Shown here one piece after another: positions 6,741 to 14,222 of a stretch of 14,834 bases of DNA. The DNA is from Candidatus Omnitrophota bacterium (GTDB taxonomy: Bacteria > Omnitrophota > Gorgyraeia > Duberdicusellales > 4484-171). The notes beneath the pieces are model-generated. The model ran no database searches and had not been told where the DNA came from. It saw nothing but the letters and a program-made list of their open reading frames with translations. The stretch is taken from NCBI GenBank assembly GCA_023227945.1, contig JALOCC010000050.1, forward strand, positions 1-14,834. Reading direction: 5' to 3'. The number at the start of each line of letters is the position of its first letter. Position 1 is the first letter of the stretch. Both the position numbers and the translations under genes were made by a program.

Positions 6741-7128
6741 GCGATAGCTTATGAAATACTTCCTCGCCAACAAAAAGCGCAGCCTTCATTCTTACTGCCA
6801 GAGCTATACAGTCAGAAGGCCTTGCATCAATAATTTTCATACCGGTTTGCGTTTTTAAGTGAAGTTTTGCGTAAAATGTATTATCTACCAATTTATCAAT
6901 TACTATTTTTTCAAGCTTCGCATCCAGATTATCGATAATTGAGCGCATAAGGTCATGAGTTAAGGGCCTTGGCGCCGCAAAACCATTTAGATGCATACGT
7001 ATGGAAGCAGCTTCATTAATACCAATTACAATAGGTAAAAACCTTGAACCTTTCTTTTCTTTCAAAAAAACGACCTGCTCCCTTTTTTCTTCATCAATTA
7101 TTATTCGGGACAATTCCATCTCAATCAT
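6730..7128 (-). CDS. Bifunctional nuclease family protein (DUF151)
   Basis: The 132-residue protein matches the DUF151 / bifunctional nuclease (BFN) family, whose founding plant member has DNase and RNase activity. Bacterial members are widespread and their cellular role is mostly unknown. Visible family features are LPIVIGINEAASIRMHLNG (residues 31-49), PRPLTHDLMRSIIDNL (53-68) and the hallmark IIDARPSDCIALAVR near residues 98-113, followed by a short tail. The ATG at 7126-7128 gives the expected N-terminus; a second ATG three codons in is equally possible, and neither has a strong Shine-Dalgarno. It sits alone between nrdR and cca, separated from nrdR by a repeat array. Confidence 0.9.
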   Translation of the reverse strand: MIEMELSRIIIDEEKREQVVFLKEKKGSRFLPIVIGINEAASIRMHLNGFAAPRPLTHDLMRSIIDNLDAKLEKIVIDKLVDNTFYAKLHLKTQTGMKIIDARPSDCIALAVRMKAALFVGEEVFHKLSQTA

Positions 7129-7149
7129 ATATTTATATTACTTTTATGT

Positions 7150-7239
7150 AGAAACGGATTGCCGCGGATAGCTACGCGGATTTACACACAGTAATTCGCT
7201 GGCGTTTATCCGCGTATAGATCCGCGGTAATCCGCTTCT
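7150..7239. repeat. ATCCGCG-type inverted repeat abutting the nrdR stop
   Basis: Two 32-base arms, 7150-7181 and 7208-7239, are inverted copies matching at 27 of 32 positions, with a 26-base loop. Each arm is itself about three tandem copies of an ATCCGCGNNN word with a period of about 10. The right arm runs into the nrdR TAG (7238-7240). The word differs from the ATCTGTG arrays by T-to-C changes only, which suggests related families. Confidence 0.88.
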
Positions 7240-7699
7240 ATTTAATTCTTTTACCAAGGATATCACGAAGTTCGCGCATGAATTGATTTATATCCTTAAA
7301 CTGCCGATAGACTGATGCAAATCTCACATATGCAACATCATCAATCCTTGCGAGCTTTTCCATAACAAGCTCGCCCACAAAACGTGATTCTACTTCCTGG
7401 TCAAACTTTTTCTGTATCTCAGCTTCGATTTCGCCGACAACTTTTTCTATTTTTTCCGTGCTGATAGGCCTTTTCTGGCAAGCGCTTCTTATGCCGGATA
7501 ATATTTTTTCTCTGGTAAACGGTTCACGCCTGCCGTCTTTTTTTATTACCATAAGGGGCGTTTTTTCAACATACTCGTAGGTTGTAAAACGCTTACTGCA
7601 AGCAGAACACTCCCTGCGCCGCCTTATTGCAGTTGCGTCGGATGTCTCACGGGAATCAATCACCCTGTCTTCGTTATGGTTACAAAAAGGGCATTTCAT
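7238..7699 (-). CDS. nrdR: Transcriptional repressor NrdR
   Basis: NrdR represses ribonucleotide reductase operons in response to bound ATP/dATP. The 153 residues match family length (about 150-160). An N-terminal zinc ribbon uses C3, C6, C31 and C34 (CPFC...CSAC) with the family RRRRECSAC run. An ATP-cone domain follows from about residue 49 ([23 protein letters not shown] in overview). The ATG at 7697-7699 is 4 bases after the dCMP deaminase stop, so the two are almost certainly cotranscribed. No ribonucleotide reductase gene and no NrdR box that I can recognise is in this window, so its targets lie elsewhere. Confidence 0.97.
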   Translation of the reverse strand: MKCPFCNHNEDRVIDSRETSDATAIRRRRECSACSKRFTTYEYVEKTPLMVIKKDGRREPFTREKILSGIRSACQKRPISTEKIEKVVGEIEAEIQKKFDQEVESRFVGELVMEKLARIDDVAYVRFASVYRQFKDINQFMRELRDILGKRIK

Positions 7700-7703
7700 A
7701 TCT

Positions 7704-8171
7704 CTAACTTATATCTGCTTTTCTTAATTTAACCTTAGCTTCCTTTAAAAACTTTTTCGCCATTTCGTCAGGATAATTATCTGCGATAATTACTTCGATA
7801 ATCCCTGCGTTAATTATCATTTTAGCACAAATGCTGCATGGCGCATTAGTTATATACAGGAAGCTGCCTCTTACGGAAACACCGTGCTTTGCCGCCTGCA
7901 GCAAAACATTTTGCTCGGCATGCAATCCGCGGCATATCTCGTGGCGCTGACCGGAAGGAACTTTTAATTCCTCCCTTAAGCATCCCACTTTATCGCAATG
8001 AGTTACACCCATGGGCGCGCCGTTATAACCGGTTGCAAGAATTTGCTTATCTTTGATAAGGACTGCGCCTACGCGGCGGCGAAGGCAGGTGGAACGTTCG
8101 CTTACCAGAAAAGCTGCTTTCATAAAATATTCATCCCAGCTTGGACGTTTAATTTTTTTCTTCTCTGTCAT
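7704..8171 (-). CDS. Deoxycytidylate (dCMP) deaminase, ComEB family
   Basis: Zinc-dependent deaminase converting dCMP to dUMP, the substrate of thymidylate synthase. The 155 residues contain the catalytic HAE (H84-A-E86) and PCSIC (C112 and C115 as zinc ligands with H84). Cys59, Cys64, His77 and Cys80 lie ahead of the active site, where T4-type dCMP deaminases bind a second structural zinc. [12 protein letters not shown] (9-20) and the GYNGAP segment (48-53) are typical of dCMP deaminases rather than cytidine or tRNA adenosine deaminases. It starts 6 bases after glyA and ends 4 bases before nrdR, inside a tight rpiB-glyA-deaminase-nrdR operon. Confidence 0.93.
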   Translation of the reverse strand: MTEKKKIKRPSWDEYFMKAAFLVSERSTCLRRRVGAVLIKDKQILATGYNGAPMGVTHCDKVGCLREELKVPSGQRHEICRGLHAEQNVLLQAAKHGVSVRGSFLYITNAPCSICAKMIINAGIIEVIIADNYPDEMAKKFLKEAKVKLRKADIS

Positions 8172-8177
8172 CTGTAT

Positions 8178-9428
8178 CTACATTTTAAGGCTTTCATAAA
8201 GAGGGAATTTCGACGTAAAACTGGTCACCTCTTTTTTGATTTCTTCTATTTTAGCGCTATCAGCTTTATCCGCGATTGCCGCGTCTAAAAACGAACATAT
8301 TTTTTCCATTTCCTTCTCTTTCATCCCTCTGCTGGTCACAGCCGGACTGCCTATTCTGATACCGCTGGCAACTGCGGGCGGCTTATCATCAAATGGTATA
8401 AGATTTTTATTTACCGTGATGTTGATTGCGCTGAGTATCCCAACAGCATCTTTACCGGTTATATTTTTAGGACGTAAATCAACAAGAAAGAGATGCGTAT
8501 CGGTCCCGCCGCTGACTATCCGGTATTTTTTTTCTTCCATGCATTTAGCGAAATGTTTTGCGTTTGAAACAACCTGTTTCTGATACTCTACAAACTCATC
8601 ACGAAGTGCCAGGCCGAAAGCAACAGCTTTTGCGGCTATAATATGCATAAGCGGGCCACCCTGCACTCCGGGAAATACTGCAGTATCTATTTTTTTGCCA
8701 AACTCTTTGCGCGCGAGGATAAATCCTGCGCGCGGACCTCTCAGGGTTTTATGCGTAGTTGATGTTACAAATTCAGCATATTCGCAAGGATTAGGATATA
8801 TTTTTGCGGCAACTAATCCCGCAAAATGAGCCATATCAACTAATAAATATGCTCCCACACTATCTGCAATAGTTCTGAATTTCTTAAAATCAATGATACG
8901 CGGATAAGCGCTTGCACCGGCAATAATCATTTTAGGCTTATGTCTTTTCGCCAAATCCGCTATTTCGTCATAATCAAGGCATTCGGTTTCTTTGTTTACA
9001 CCATAAGCAACGATATTATAGAATTTTCCGCTAAAATTAAGCGGGTGCCCATGCGAAAGGTGCCCGCCGCAGGCGAGATCCATTGCCAGGATTGTATCCT
9101 TTGCCGAAAGTGCTGCCATCATAACCGCCATATTTGCCTGCGTACCTGAATGAGGCTGAACATTAGCATATTCTGCGCCAAAAAGTTTTTTTACGCGCTC
9201 GCGGGCGAGATCTTCCGCTTCATCTACAAATTCACAACCGCCGTACCAGCGTGCCCGGGGGTAACCTTCGGCATATTTATTCGTCAGCACCGAACCCTGC
9301 GCTTCGATAACCGCGAGAGGTGCAAAATTTTCGCTGGCAATAAGCTCGATGTGTTCGCGCTGCCTGGTAAGTTCTCTTTTTATGCTGTCAAAAACCTGCG
9401 GGTCAATCTTTTTTAGCTCTTCAAACAT
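8178..9428 (-). CDS. glyA: Serine hydroxymethyltransferase
   Basis: PLP enzyme converting serine and tetrahydrofolate to glycine and 5,10-methylene-THF, feeding purine and thymidylate synthesis. The 416 residues equal the bacterial norm. The N-terminal [10 protein letters not shown] and [20 protein letters not shown] segments, [12 protein letters not shown], and the PLP-lysine motif [12 protein letters not shown] (Lys227) are all present. The ATG at 9426-9428 lies inside the end of rpiB, an 8-base overlap, with GGAG eight bases upstream, so translation is probably coupled. The neighbours deliver dUMP (deaminase) and pentose (RpiB), which fits a nucleotide-supply operon. Confidence 0.98.
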   Translation of the reverse strand: MFEELKKIDPQVFDSIKRELTRQREHIELIASENFAPLAVIEAQGSVLTNKYAEGYPRARWYGGCEFVDEAEDLARERVKKLFGAEYANVQPHSGTQANMAVMMAALSAKDTILAMDLACGGHLSHGHPLNFSGKFYNIVAYGVNKETECLDYDEIADLAKRHKPKMIIAGASAYPRIIDFKKFRTIADSVGAYLLVDMAHFAGLVAAKIYPNPCEYAEFVTSTTHKTLRGPRAGFILARKEFGKKIDTAVFPGVQGGPLMHIIAAKAVAFGLALRDEFVEYQKQVVSNAKHFAKCMEEKKYRIVSGGTDTHLFLVDLRPKNITGKDAVGILSAINITVNKNLIPFDDKPPAVASGIRIGSPAVTSRGMKEKEMEKICSFLDAAIADKADSAKIEEIKKEVTSFTSKFPLYESLKM

Positions 9429-9870
9429 TTTCTTTCTCCTCTATTTCTTTTATTTTGCTAACTCTTCTTGCATGCCTGCCACCTTCAAATTCAGCCTTAA
9501 GCCAGGAGAAAACTATTCTTTTTACCTGTTCTTTCTTAAGCATATAAGACGGTAAAACCAATACATTGCTATCATTATGTTTTCGCGAAAGCACCGCGCT
9601 TTTTACGTTAGATATAAGTGCCGCCCTTATTCCTCTTACCTTGTTAGCCACTATAGCGCTGCCTATGCCGGAATAACATATCAAAATAGCCCGGTCACAC
9701 TTCTTGTTTTTCACAGCGACTGATGCCGGATAAGTATAATCCGGATAATCGCAGGAATCAGGGGAATGCGTTCCAAAATCAATAACCTCATGCCCTTTCT
9801 CTTTTAAAATATTTGCTATAAAATCTTTAAACCTAAGCCCGCGATGATCGGCCGCCAATGCTATCTTCAC
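9421..9870 (-). CDS. rpiB: Ribose-5-phosphate isomerase B
   Basis: Interconverts ribose-5-phosphate and ribulose-5-phosphate. The 149 residues carry the family's ADHRG start (residues 7-11), the catalytic Cys65 in LICYSGIG, the [11 protein letters not shown] run, and [13 protein letters not shown]. The Cys is followed by Tyr-Ser where E. coli-type enzymes have Gly-Thr; the hydroxyl is kept but the Tyr is unusual. The start is a GTG at 9868-9870 behind GGAGG, which fits the expected (M)[11 protein letters not shown]-terminus. The stop overlaps glyA by 8 bases. Allose-6-phosphate isomerase is the other reading for this family, but the context favours RpiB. Confidence 0.94.
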   Translation of the reverse strand: MKIALAADHRGLRFKDFIANILKEKGHEVIDFGTHSPDSCDYPDYTYPASVAVKNKKCDRAILICYSGIGSAIVANKVRGIRAALISNVKSAVLSRKHNDSNVLVLPSYMLKKEQVKRIVFSWLKAEFEGGRHARRVSKIKEIEEKENV

Positions 9871-9982
9871 CCCGCCCTCCCTTCTTGTATTTTAGATTTA
9901 CTGTTTTTACCACAACCCATATTTTTTATGACATTTATTATACTTTTAAACATAATCATAGTGCGTTTTGGAAGGGCGGGGT
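9869..9982. repeat. GC-rich inverted pair bracketing the AT-rich rpiB leader
   Basis: ACCCCGCCCTCC (9869-9880) at the rpiB start and GGAAGGGCGGGGT (9970-9982), just past the stop of the upstream fusion gene, are inverted copies apart from one bulged base. Between them lie about 90 bases of AT-rich DNA with a TATAAT. The left arm contains the rpiB Shine-Dalgarno, so pairing of the arms in a read-through transcript could hide it. Confidence 0.5.
9937..9942 (-). promoter_or_regulatory. Candidate -10 element for the rpiB-glyA operon
   Basis: A perfect TATAAT on the minus strand sits in AT-rich DNA about 67 bases before the rpiB start, in a 112-base gap that is much longer than others in this gene run. 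No good -35 lies 16-18 bases upstream, so this rests on the -10 alone. Confidence 0.4.
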
Positions 9983-11047
9983 TCATAGCCACCCCACTAG
10001 TTCTATTATTGCTTTTTTAATAAGAGAATAAACCTCTTCATAAACAGAGATATCCCGGCCTATAGGGTCTGGGATGTCTTTCTCCAACTCCCTGGGAAGA
10101 AATTTCTTAAGCCCAAACACTCTGCCTTCGGCTGTCGGTTCAAACTTCAATATATAATCCGTATGAGCGTCTTCCATGGTAAATATAAGGTCTGAAGAAA
10201 GAATGGTCTGCCGGTCAATTTTTCTGGAAGTAAATCCACCTGTGTCCAGGCCCTCTTTTTCCTTTAGAATATCGCTTGTATACGTTGAAGCAGGCATACC
10301 ATTATGCGTAGATACGCCTCTTGAAATAATATCATGCCTGCCATGAAGATATGGTTTTGCTTTGTCAATATATTTTTCAAGAAGAAACTGAGCCATCGGA
10401 GACCTGCAGGAATTACCGGTGCATACAAAAAGTATTCTTTTTTTTATGAACACATCAACTATATCCTGTTCGGAAACCACACCGGCTCTTAAAATCTTAA
10501 ATGGGTTAAGAGTTAAATCGATGATGGTTGATGGCTTACCGTAGAGAGCATTTCCCGAATCAACAATCAAATCGAGCTTTCCGGAAAAAATATTTTCCAC
10601 ATCACTGCCGGAAATCGCCTCTTTACTACCGCTTAAATTTGCCGACGTCAAGGATACAGCCCTATTAAGCTTTGTTAGTATCCGGTTTGCCACCGAATCT
10701 GAAGGCACCCTCACTCCTATTTTGTTTTCTGTTTTATCAAAGTAAATGATTGTGAGCGGCCCCGGCCAGAATTTTTCTATCAACCTGTATCCGAAAGGAG
10801 GCAAAACTGAAAAATATTCATTTATGACGCTGTTCTTATCTGCCAAAGCTAAACTGAGAGGTAAGCCTTTTGGCCTTTGTTTTATCTCGTAGAGCCTTTT
10901 TAGGCTCTCTTCGTTGGCAGGATCCACCACGAGGCCATATACTGTTTCTGTAGGTATAGCGACTATACCTCCTTTTAAAATTAAACTAACCGCCTCATCA
11001 ATCATTAAACTGTCTATATTAGCAGTATCGATGTTAATTCTTTTCAC
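9983..11047 (-). CDS. TsaC/Sua5 threonylcarbamoyl-AMP synthase fused to low-molecular-weight phosphatase
   Basis: A 354-residue two-domain protein. Residues 1 to about 198 are a Sua5/YciO/YrdC domain, which makes threonylcarbamoyl-AMP for the t6A37 modification of ANN-decoding tRNAs. Signs are AIPTETVYGL, KQRPKGLPLSL, FWPGPLTI, RVPSD and SLTSANLSG. Residues about 203-354 are a low-molecular-weight protein phosphatase with the P-loop CTGNSCRS (nucleophile Cys209, Arg215) and the general-acid DP at 327-328. The residue between Asn and Cys in that loop is Ser213, where the B. subtilis arginine phosphatase YwlE has Thr and tyrosine phosphatases usually have a bulky Ile, so arginine-phosphatase activity is possible. 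The GTG at 11045-11047 has AAGGA about 6 bases upstream. It follows purE by 15 bases. Confidence 0.92.
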   Translation of the reverse strand: MKRINIDTANIDSLMIDEAVSLILKGGIVAIPTETVYGLVVDPANEESLKRLYEIKQRPKGLPLSLALADKNSVINEYFSVLPPFGYRLIEKFWPGPLTIIYFDKTENKIGVRVPSDSVANRILTKLNRAVSLTSANLSGSKEAISGSDVENIFSGKLDLIVDSGNALYGKPSTIIDLTLNPFKILRAGVVSEQDIVDVFIKKRILFVCTGNSCRSPMAQFLLEKYIDKAKPYLHGRHDIISRGVSTHNGMPASTYTSDILKEKEGLDTGGFTSRKIDRQTILSSDLIFTMEDAHTDYILKFEPTAEGRVFGLKKFLPRELEKDIPDPIGRDISVYEEVYSLIKKAIIELVGWL

Positions 11048-11062
11048 TACAATTCCTTTGTT

Positions 11063-11518
11063 TTACTTAAACTTTTCTTTTACAGCTTTAAGCTTAACTA
11101 AATATTTTTTGTCTTTTAACGCAATTATCGTAAGTGCAAAAATTATGGAATTTATAAAAGCCGACTTGCCCACCCCGCTTGAAACAAGGCCAAGGCCGCG
11201 AGGCGTACTCACTATCGACATAAGTGCATCTAATCCGTCGAGAAGCCCACCCTTAAGGGCGACACCTATCACAGGTATATTTACATAAGAAGCAACAAAG
11301 CCGGGTAAGGCAGCGGCCAACCCAGCACAGGCTATAACCACCTCTGTTCCCTGCTTTTGGAGTTCATGGCATAATTTCCTGACTTTCTCGGGATTACGGT
11401 GAGCAGAAACTACTTCCAATCTGTAACCTATCGAAAATTCTTTTAAAATATCAAAACCCGCTTTAAGCTCTTCTAAATCACTTTTGCTGCCGAGTATGAC
11501 GGCTATTTTCTTATCCAT
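11063..11518 (-). CDS. purE: PurE, N5-carboxyaminoimidazole ribonucleotide mutase or AIR carboxylase
   Basis: PurE makes 4-carboxy-aminoimidazole ribonucleotide in de novo purine synthesis. The 151 residues show GSKSD (10-14), SAHRNP (38-43, with His40 aligning to the catalytic His of the E. coli enzyme) and ALPGFVASYVNIPVIGV. The usual GGAAHLPG loop reads GLAAALPG, losing the His, and the later segment reads GGLLDGLDALMSIVSTPRG, closer to my memory of archaeal-type PurE than to E. coli. No purK is in the window, so whether it uses N5-CAIR or CO2 is open. The ATG at 11516-11518 overlaps the end of the upstream gene by 16 bases, with a run of eight G serving as Shine-Dalgarno. Confidence 0.9.
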   Translation of the reverse strand: MDKKIAVILGSKSDLEELKAGFDILKEFSIGYRLEVVSAHRNPEKVRKLCHELQKQGTEVVIACAGLAAALPGFVASYVNIPVIGVALKGGLLDGLDALMSIVSTPRGLGLVSSGVGKSAFINSIIFALTIIALKDKKYLVKLKAVKEKFK

Positions 11519-12711
11519 TCCCCCCCCTTTTTAAAAAAATAAGGCTCCTTTTGAGAAGCCGAATTTTTATTTTCGCCAGCTAATTTGATAAATTGAGAAG
11601 TTGCTCTTTGGCCGGCTTTATCCATAGCCGCGATAAAAGCTTCATTTGAAACTTTGTTAAACCATTTTCCTGCGTCAGAAGACCAGAAATTTAAATATTG
11701 CTTAAGCTCCTCGTCCGATAGAGACTGATAAGTATAGAGAAAAGATATAGATATTACGTTTTTAAGAATATTTTTTAATTCCTTACGCATCTGCGTAGTT
11801 ACCATATCCAGCTCTCCGGGTGTGAGGCGCTTATCCGCAGCCACAACCGGGTCTATGGCAAGATTCATTCCTTTATACATCGTAATAACCGTTTCAATCT
11901 GCATATTCGTTGCGCCCACTGCTTCATCTAATTTTTTTATAAGCTCGGCGCGTTCTTCCGGGGGTGGTTTCTGGCTTAGAGTATTTGCGAACTCCTTCAT
12001 TTCCTTTAAGCCGTTTGAACCAGCAGCTTTATCTTCAAGCCCGGAGATTTTTTCGCTAAGCTCCGAGTTCAAGAATTCTTTAATTTTCAAAAGATAATCT
12101 CTTTTATAATTAGCCTTAAAGTAATCAACTACCGATGCGTAAACATCTTTGGCACCATAAGATTCAGCCATTATTTTGCTTCCGGATTCATATATTTGCG
12201 CAGGTATTCGTTCCTTATACTGGGCATATTCATCATTGACATGCGCAGGCAAGCTTTCAACCTGTTTCTTTACATTCGACAGCTCAAGGACTTTTCCCAG
12301 AAGAGAATTCTGCTCAAGCTCTGCATATTTTTCATTTGCGATAACCAAGCCTTCCTGGCCGGGGATTATTTCCTTAATGTCTTTGTTGTAAAATTTAAGC
12401 TCAACCCCCTCAACGTCTACTTTTATAAAACTATCGGATTTTTCAACTATCAAGCCATCGATTTTTTTCCCGTCATTTAGCACAATAGTATCTGCAAAAC
12501 ATTTTGCGGGTGCTGCCAGAAAAAACAATATCGCAACGTAGATAAAAGTGAAGCTCCACGGCCTAACAGCCGTTGCTTCTGATTTTTCAGGGTTTCGCCG
12601 TGGAGCGAAACCCTGAACCGAAAGCCATTCACTCACGCCCTTACGGGCGTGGCTTTCTGGTTCATGGGCAATTACTGCCAATTTTATTCTATTGTTGTGC
12701 GTATTTTTCAT
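11503..12711 (-). CDS. Secreted protein of unknown function with interrupted signal peptide
   Basis: I do not recognise this 402-residue protein. The hydrophobic segment FTFIYVAILFFLAAPAKCFA (54-73) followed by DT looks like a Sec signal core with cleavage after CFA; Cys71 is not in a lipobox. The stretch from 74 to about 118 (TIVLNDGKKIDGLIVEK, then GVELKFYNKDIKEI) is a small beta-rich domain of a type common at the N-termini of exported proteins in several uncultured phyla. The rest is mostly helical; residues 329-368 (SDEELKQYLNFWSSDAGKW within) recall DUF2059-like C-termini. The ATG at 12709-12711 has AAAGG upstream. Between the basic start MKNTHNNRIKL and the hydrophobic core lie about 40 residues encoded by a palindromic element. 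Its link to the overlapping purE is unexplained. Confidence 0.82.
   Translation of the reverse strand: MKNTHNNRIKLAVIAHEPESHARKGVSEWLSVQGFAPRRNPEKSEATAVRPWSFTFIYVAILFFLAAPAKCFADTIVLNDGKKIDGLIVEKSDSFIKVDVEGVELKFYNKDIKEIIPGQEGLVIANEKYAELEQNSLLGKVLELSNVKKQVESLPAHVNDEYAQYKERIPAQIYESGSKIMAESYGAKDVYASVVDYFKANYKRDYLLKIKEFLNSELSEKISGLEDKAAGSNGLKEMKEFANTLSQKPPPEERAELIKKLDEAVGATNMQIETVITMYKGMNLAIDPVVAADKRLTPGELDMVTTQMRKELKNILKNVISISFLYTYQSLSDEELKQYLNFWSSDAGKWFNKVSNEAFIAAMDKAGQRATSQFIKLAGENKNSASQKEPYFFKKGGEWIRK
11520..11540 (-). other. T7-A5-G8 homopolymer string at the secreted protein / purE overlap
   Basis: On the coding strand seven T, five A and eight G follow one another directly before the purE ATG. 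The G run is the purE Shine-Dalgarno and also encodes Gly-Gly in the upstream protein. A one-base backward slip, or one extra G, would put the upstream reading frame straight into purE. Confidence 0.7.
12550..12664. repeat. Three-hairpin palindromic element inserted in frame in a signal peptide
   Basis: Three stem-loops stand side by side inside the coding region. The first has arms GAAGC (12550-12554) and GCTTC (12575-12579) around CGGC/GCCG. The second has perfect 13-bp arms 12586-12598 and 12605-12617 with a 6-base loop. The third has the compound stem TGAACC plus AAAGCCA (12614-12627) against 12650-12664, enclosing CACGCCC/GGGCGTG (12634-12640, 12645-12651). It encodes roughly residues 16-54, a polar, Arg-rich stretch unlike the rest of the protein. 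The reading frame stays open through it. Confidence 0.85.
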
Positions 12712-12750
12712 TTTACCTTTTGCTGTGAAAATTACAACTAGAGTTATTTT

Positions 12751-12756
12751 TTTATA
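12751..12756 (-). promoter_or_regulatory. Weak candidate -10 for the secreted protein - purE unit
   Basis: TATAAA on the minus strand lies about 40 bases before the start at 12711, at the edge of the repeat array. TTACAA 18 bases further upstream is a poor -35. Plausible only because a new transcription unit may start after the 183-base gap. Confidence 0.25.
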
Positions 12757-12897
12757 CGCAGATGATCACAGATTTGTAAGCGAATGATCACAGATAAATT
12801 ACAATGCAATCAAAATACAATTTTTATCTGTGGTCATCTGTGTTGATACCTTAATTTTTTATTAAGGTGTTTCTATCTGCGATTATCTGCGTTATCA
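12756..12897. repeat. Nested ATCTGTG/ATCTGCG palindromic array after purD
   Basis: Most of the 183-base gap between purD and the secreted-protein gene is this array. Two units in one orientation (about 12757-12773 and 12782-12801) are followed by two in the other (about 12824-12841 and 12874-12893). The outer pair matches at about 15 of 17 bases, and the inner pair is also complementary. A small perfect hairpin (ACCTTAAT, 12848-12855, with ATTAAGGT, 12861-12868) sits between the two inverted units. The array ends on the purD TGA (12895-12897). No T run follows a stem, so it is not a typical terminator. Confidence 0.85.
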
Positions 12898-14190
12898 CAA
12901 CGCTTTATTTCCTATATCTTTACGATATTGCATTCCTTCAAAGCTTATATTGGCAACTGCATCATAACTTGTCTTAATTGCTTCTTTTATAGTGCTGCCC
13001 AAGCCGGTTACTCCCAATACTCTTCCTCCGGAAGTTACAAACTGGGTACTACTGCCTGCGCTTTGCGGCAGACGTTTAGTCCCTGCATGAAACACTACTA
13101 CATCTTTCATATTCCTGACCTTTTCCAAGCCAAATACAGGTTTATCTTTTTCGTAATCACCCGGATATCCACGTGAGGCACAAACTACAGATACGCATGC
13201 ACGGCTGTCCCATTTAAACCCGCCTGATTTAGAAAATTTGCTTAAAGAGCCCTCTGCGCAGGCGCAAAGCGCCTCTAATAAATCTGAATTCAAGCGCGGA
13301 ATTATAGACTGTGTTTCGGGGTCACCAAAGCGCACATTGAATTCTAAAACTTTAGGCCCAGCATGCGTCAGCATAATGCCGGCATATAAAACTCCGCGAT
13401 ATTCAAGCCCTTCTTTGTTCAAACCCTCAATAGTCCTATTTATTATTTTTTCTGAAATTTCCTTAAATACTTTATCCGTCACAACCGGCGCAGGCGAATA
13501 AGCACCCATGCCGCCGGTATTAGGGCCCAAATCTCCATCGAGCAGCCTTTTATGGTCCTGGCTTGAAACCAATGGGACAACTTCTTTTGAATCGGTAAGA
13601 ACAAGTATAGAGGCTTCCTGGCCTTCCAGGCATTCTTCGATAATAATTTTGTTTCCCGCTTCACCGAAAATTCTCTCTTCCATCATCGAGGTAACTGCCT
13701 GTTTTGCTTCTTCAACTGTTTTTGCTACAATAACGCCTTTTCCTGCAGCAAGTCCGTCTGCTTTTACAACGCAGGGGGCGCCAATGGCTTCTATATATTC
13801 TTTCGCGGGTTGCGGGCTATCAAAAACCTTAAAATCTGCGGTAGGAACTCCGTATTTTGCCATAAGGGTTTTGGCAAAAACTTTGCTCTCTTCAAGCCGG
13901 GCGCAGGTTTGCGTTGGGCCAAATATTTTTAATCCATAGTTTGTAAAATCATCGACAATACCCAACACCAAAGGCGCTTCCGGCCCGACAATTGTTATGT
14001 CTATTTTTTCTTTTCTGGCAAAACTTAAAATGCGCTCTGTTTCGATAGTTTTTATCTCAAGGCACTCCGCGATTTCAGATATGCCACCGTTTCCCGGTGT
14101 GCAAAAAATCTTATCTGCAAGCTTAGATTGAGATATCTTCCAGATAAGCGCGTGCTCCCTGCCGCCGGAACCGATTACTAATACTTTCAT
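12895..14190 (-). CDS. purD: Phosphoribosylamine-glycine ligase
   Basis: PurD (GAR synthetase) joins glycine to phosphoribosylamine using ATP, the second step of de novo purine synthesis. The 431 residues match the monofunctional bacterial enzyme. The N-terminal domain begins MKVLVIGSGGREHAL. The ATP-grasp domain contains VKADGLAAGKGV (Lys143 at its start), QDHKR, GPNTGGMGAYSPAP, and FNVRFGDPETQ (Asn285 onward). The ATG at 14188-14190 lacks a clear Shine-Dalgarno. Its glycine substrate is a product of GlyA, encoded in the same window. It stands between two repeat arrays and may be transcribed alone from the TATAAT at 14223-14228. Confidence 0.97.
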   Translation of the reverse strand: MKVLVIGSGGREHALIWKISQSKLADKIFCTPGNGGISEIAECLEIKTIETERILSFARKEKIDITIVGPEAPLVLGIVDDFTNYGLKIFGPTQTCARLEESKVFAKTLMAKYGVPTADFKVFDSPQPAKEYIEAIGAPCVVKADGLAAGKGVIVAKTVEEAKQAVTSMMEERIFGEAGNKIIIEECLEGQEASILVLTDSKEVVPLVSSQDHKRLLDGDLGPNTGGMGAYSPAPVVTDKVFKEISEKIINRTIEGLNKEGLEYRGVLYAGIMLTHAGPKVLEFNVRFGDPETQSIIPRLNSDLLEALCACAEGSLSKFSKSGGFKWDSRACVSVVCASRGYPGDYEKDKPVFGLEKVRNMKDVVVFHAGTKRLPQSAGSSTQFVTSGGRVLGVTGLGSTIKEAIKTSYDAVANISFEGMQYRKDIGNKAL

Positions 14191-14222
14191 GAATTGCTTA
14201 TATTTATTTGATAATCCGTTTT

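Noticed and set aside
12498..12500. Lipoprotein signal at Cys71 of the secreted protein
   Set aside because: The residues before the Cys are PAK, not a lipobox; a signal peptidase I site after CFA fits better.
12848..12868. Intrinsic terminator for purD
   Set aside because: The perfect 8-bp stem is AT-rich and is not followed by a T run on the transcribed strand.
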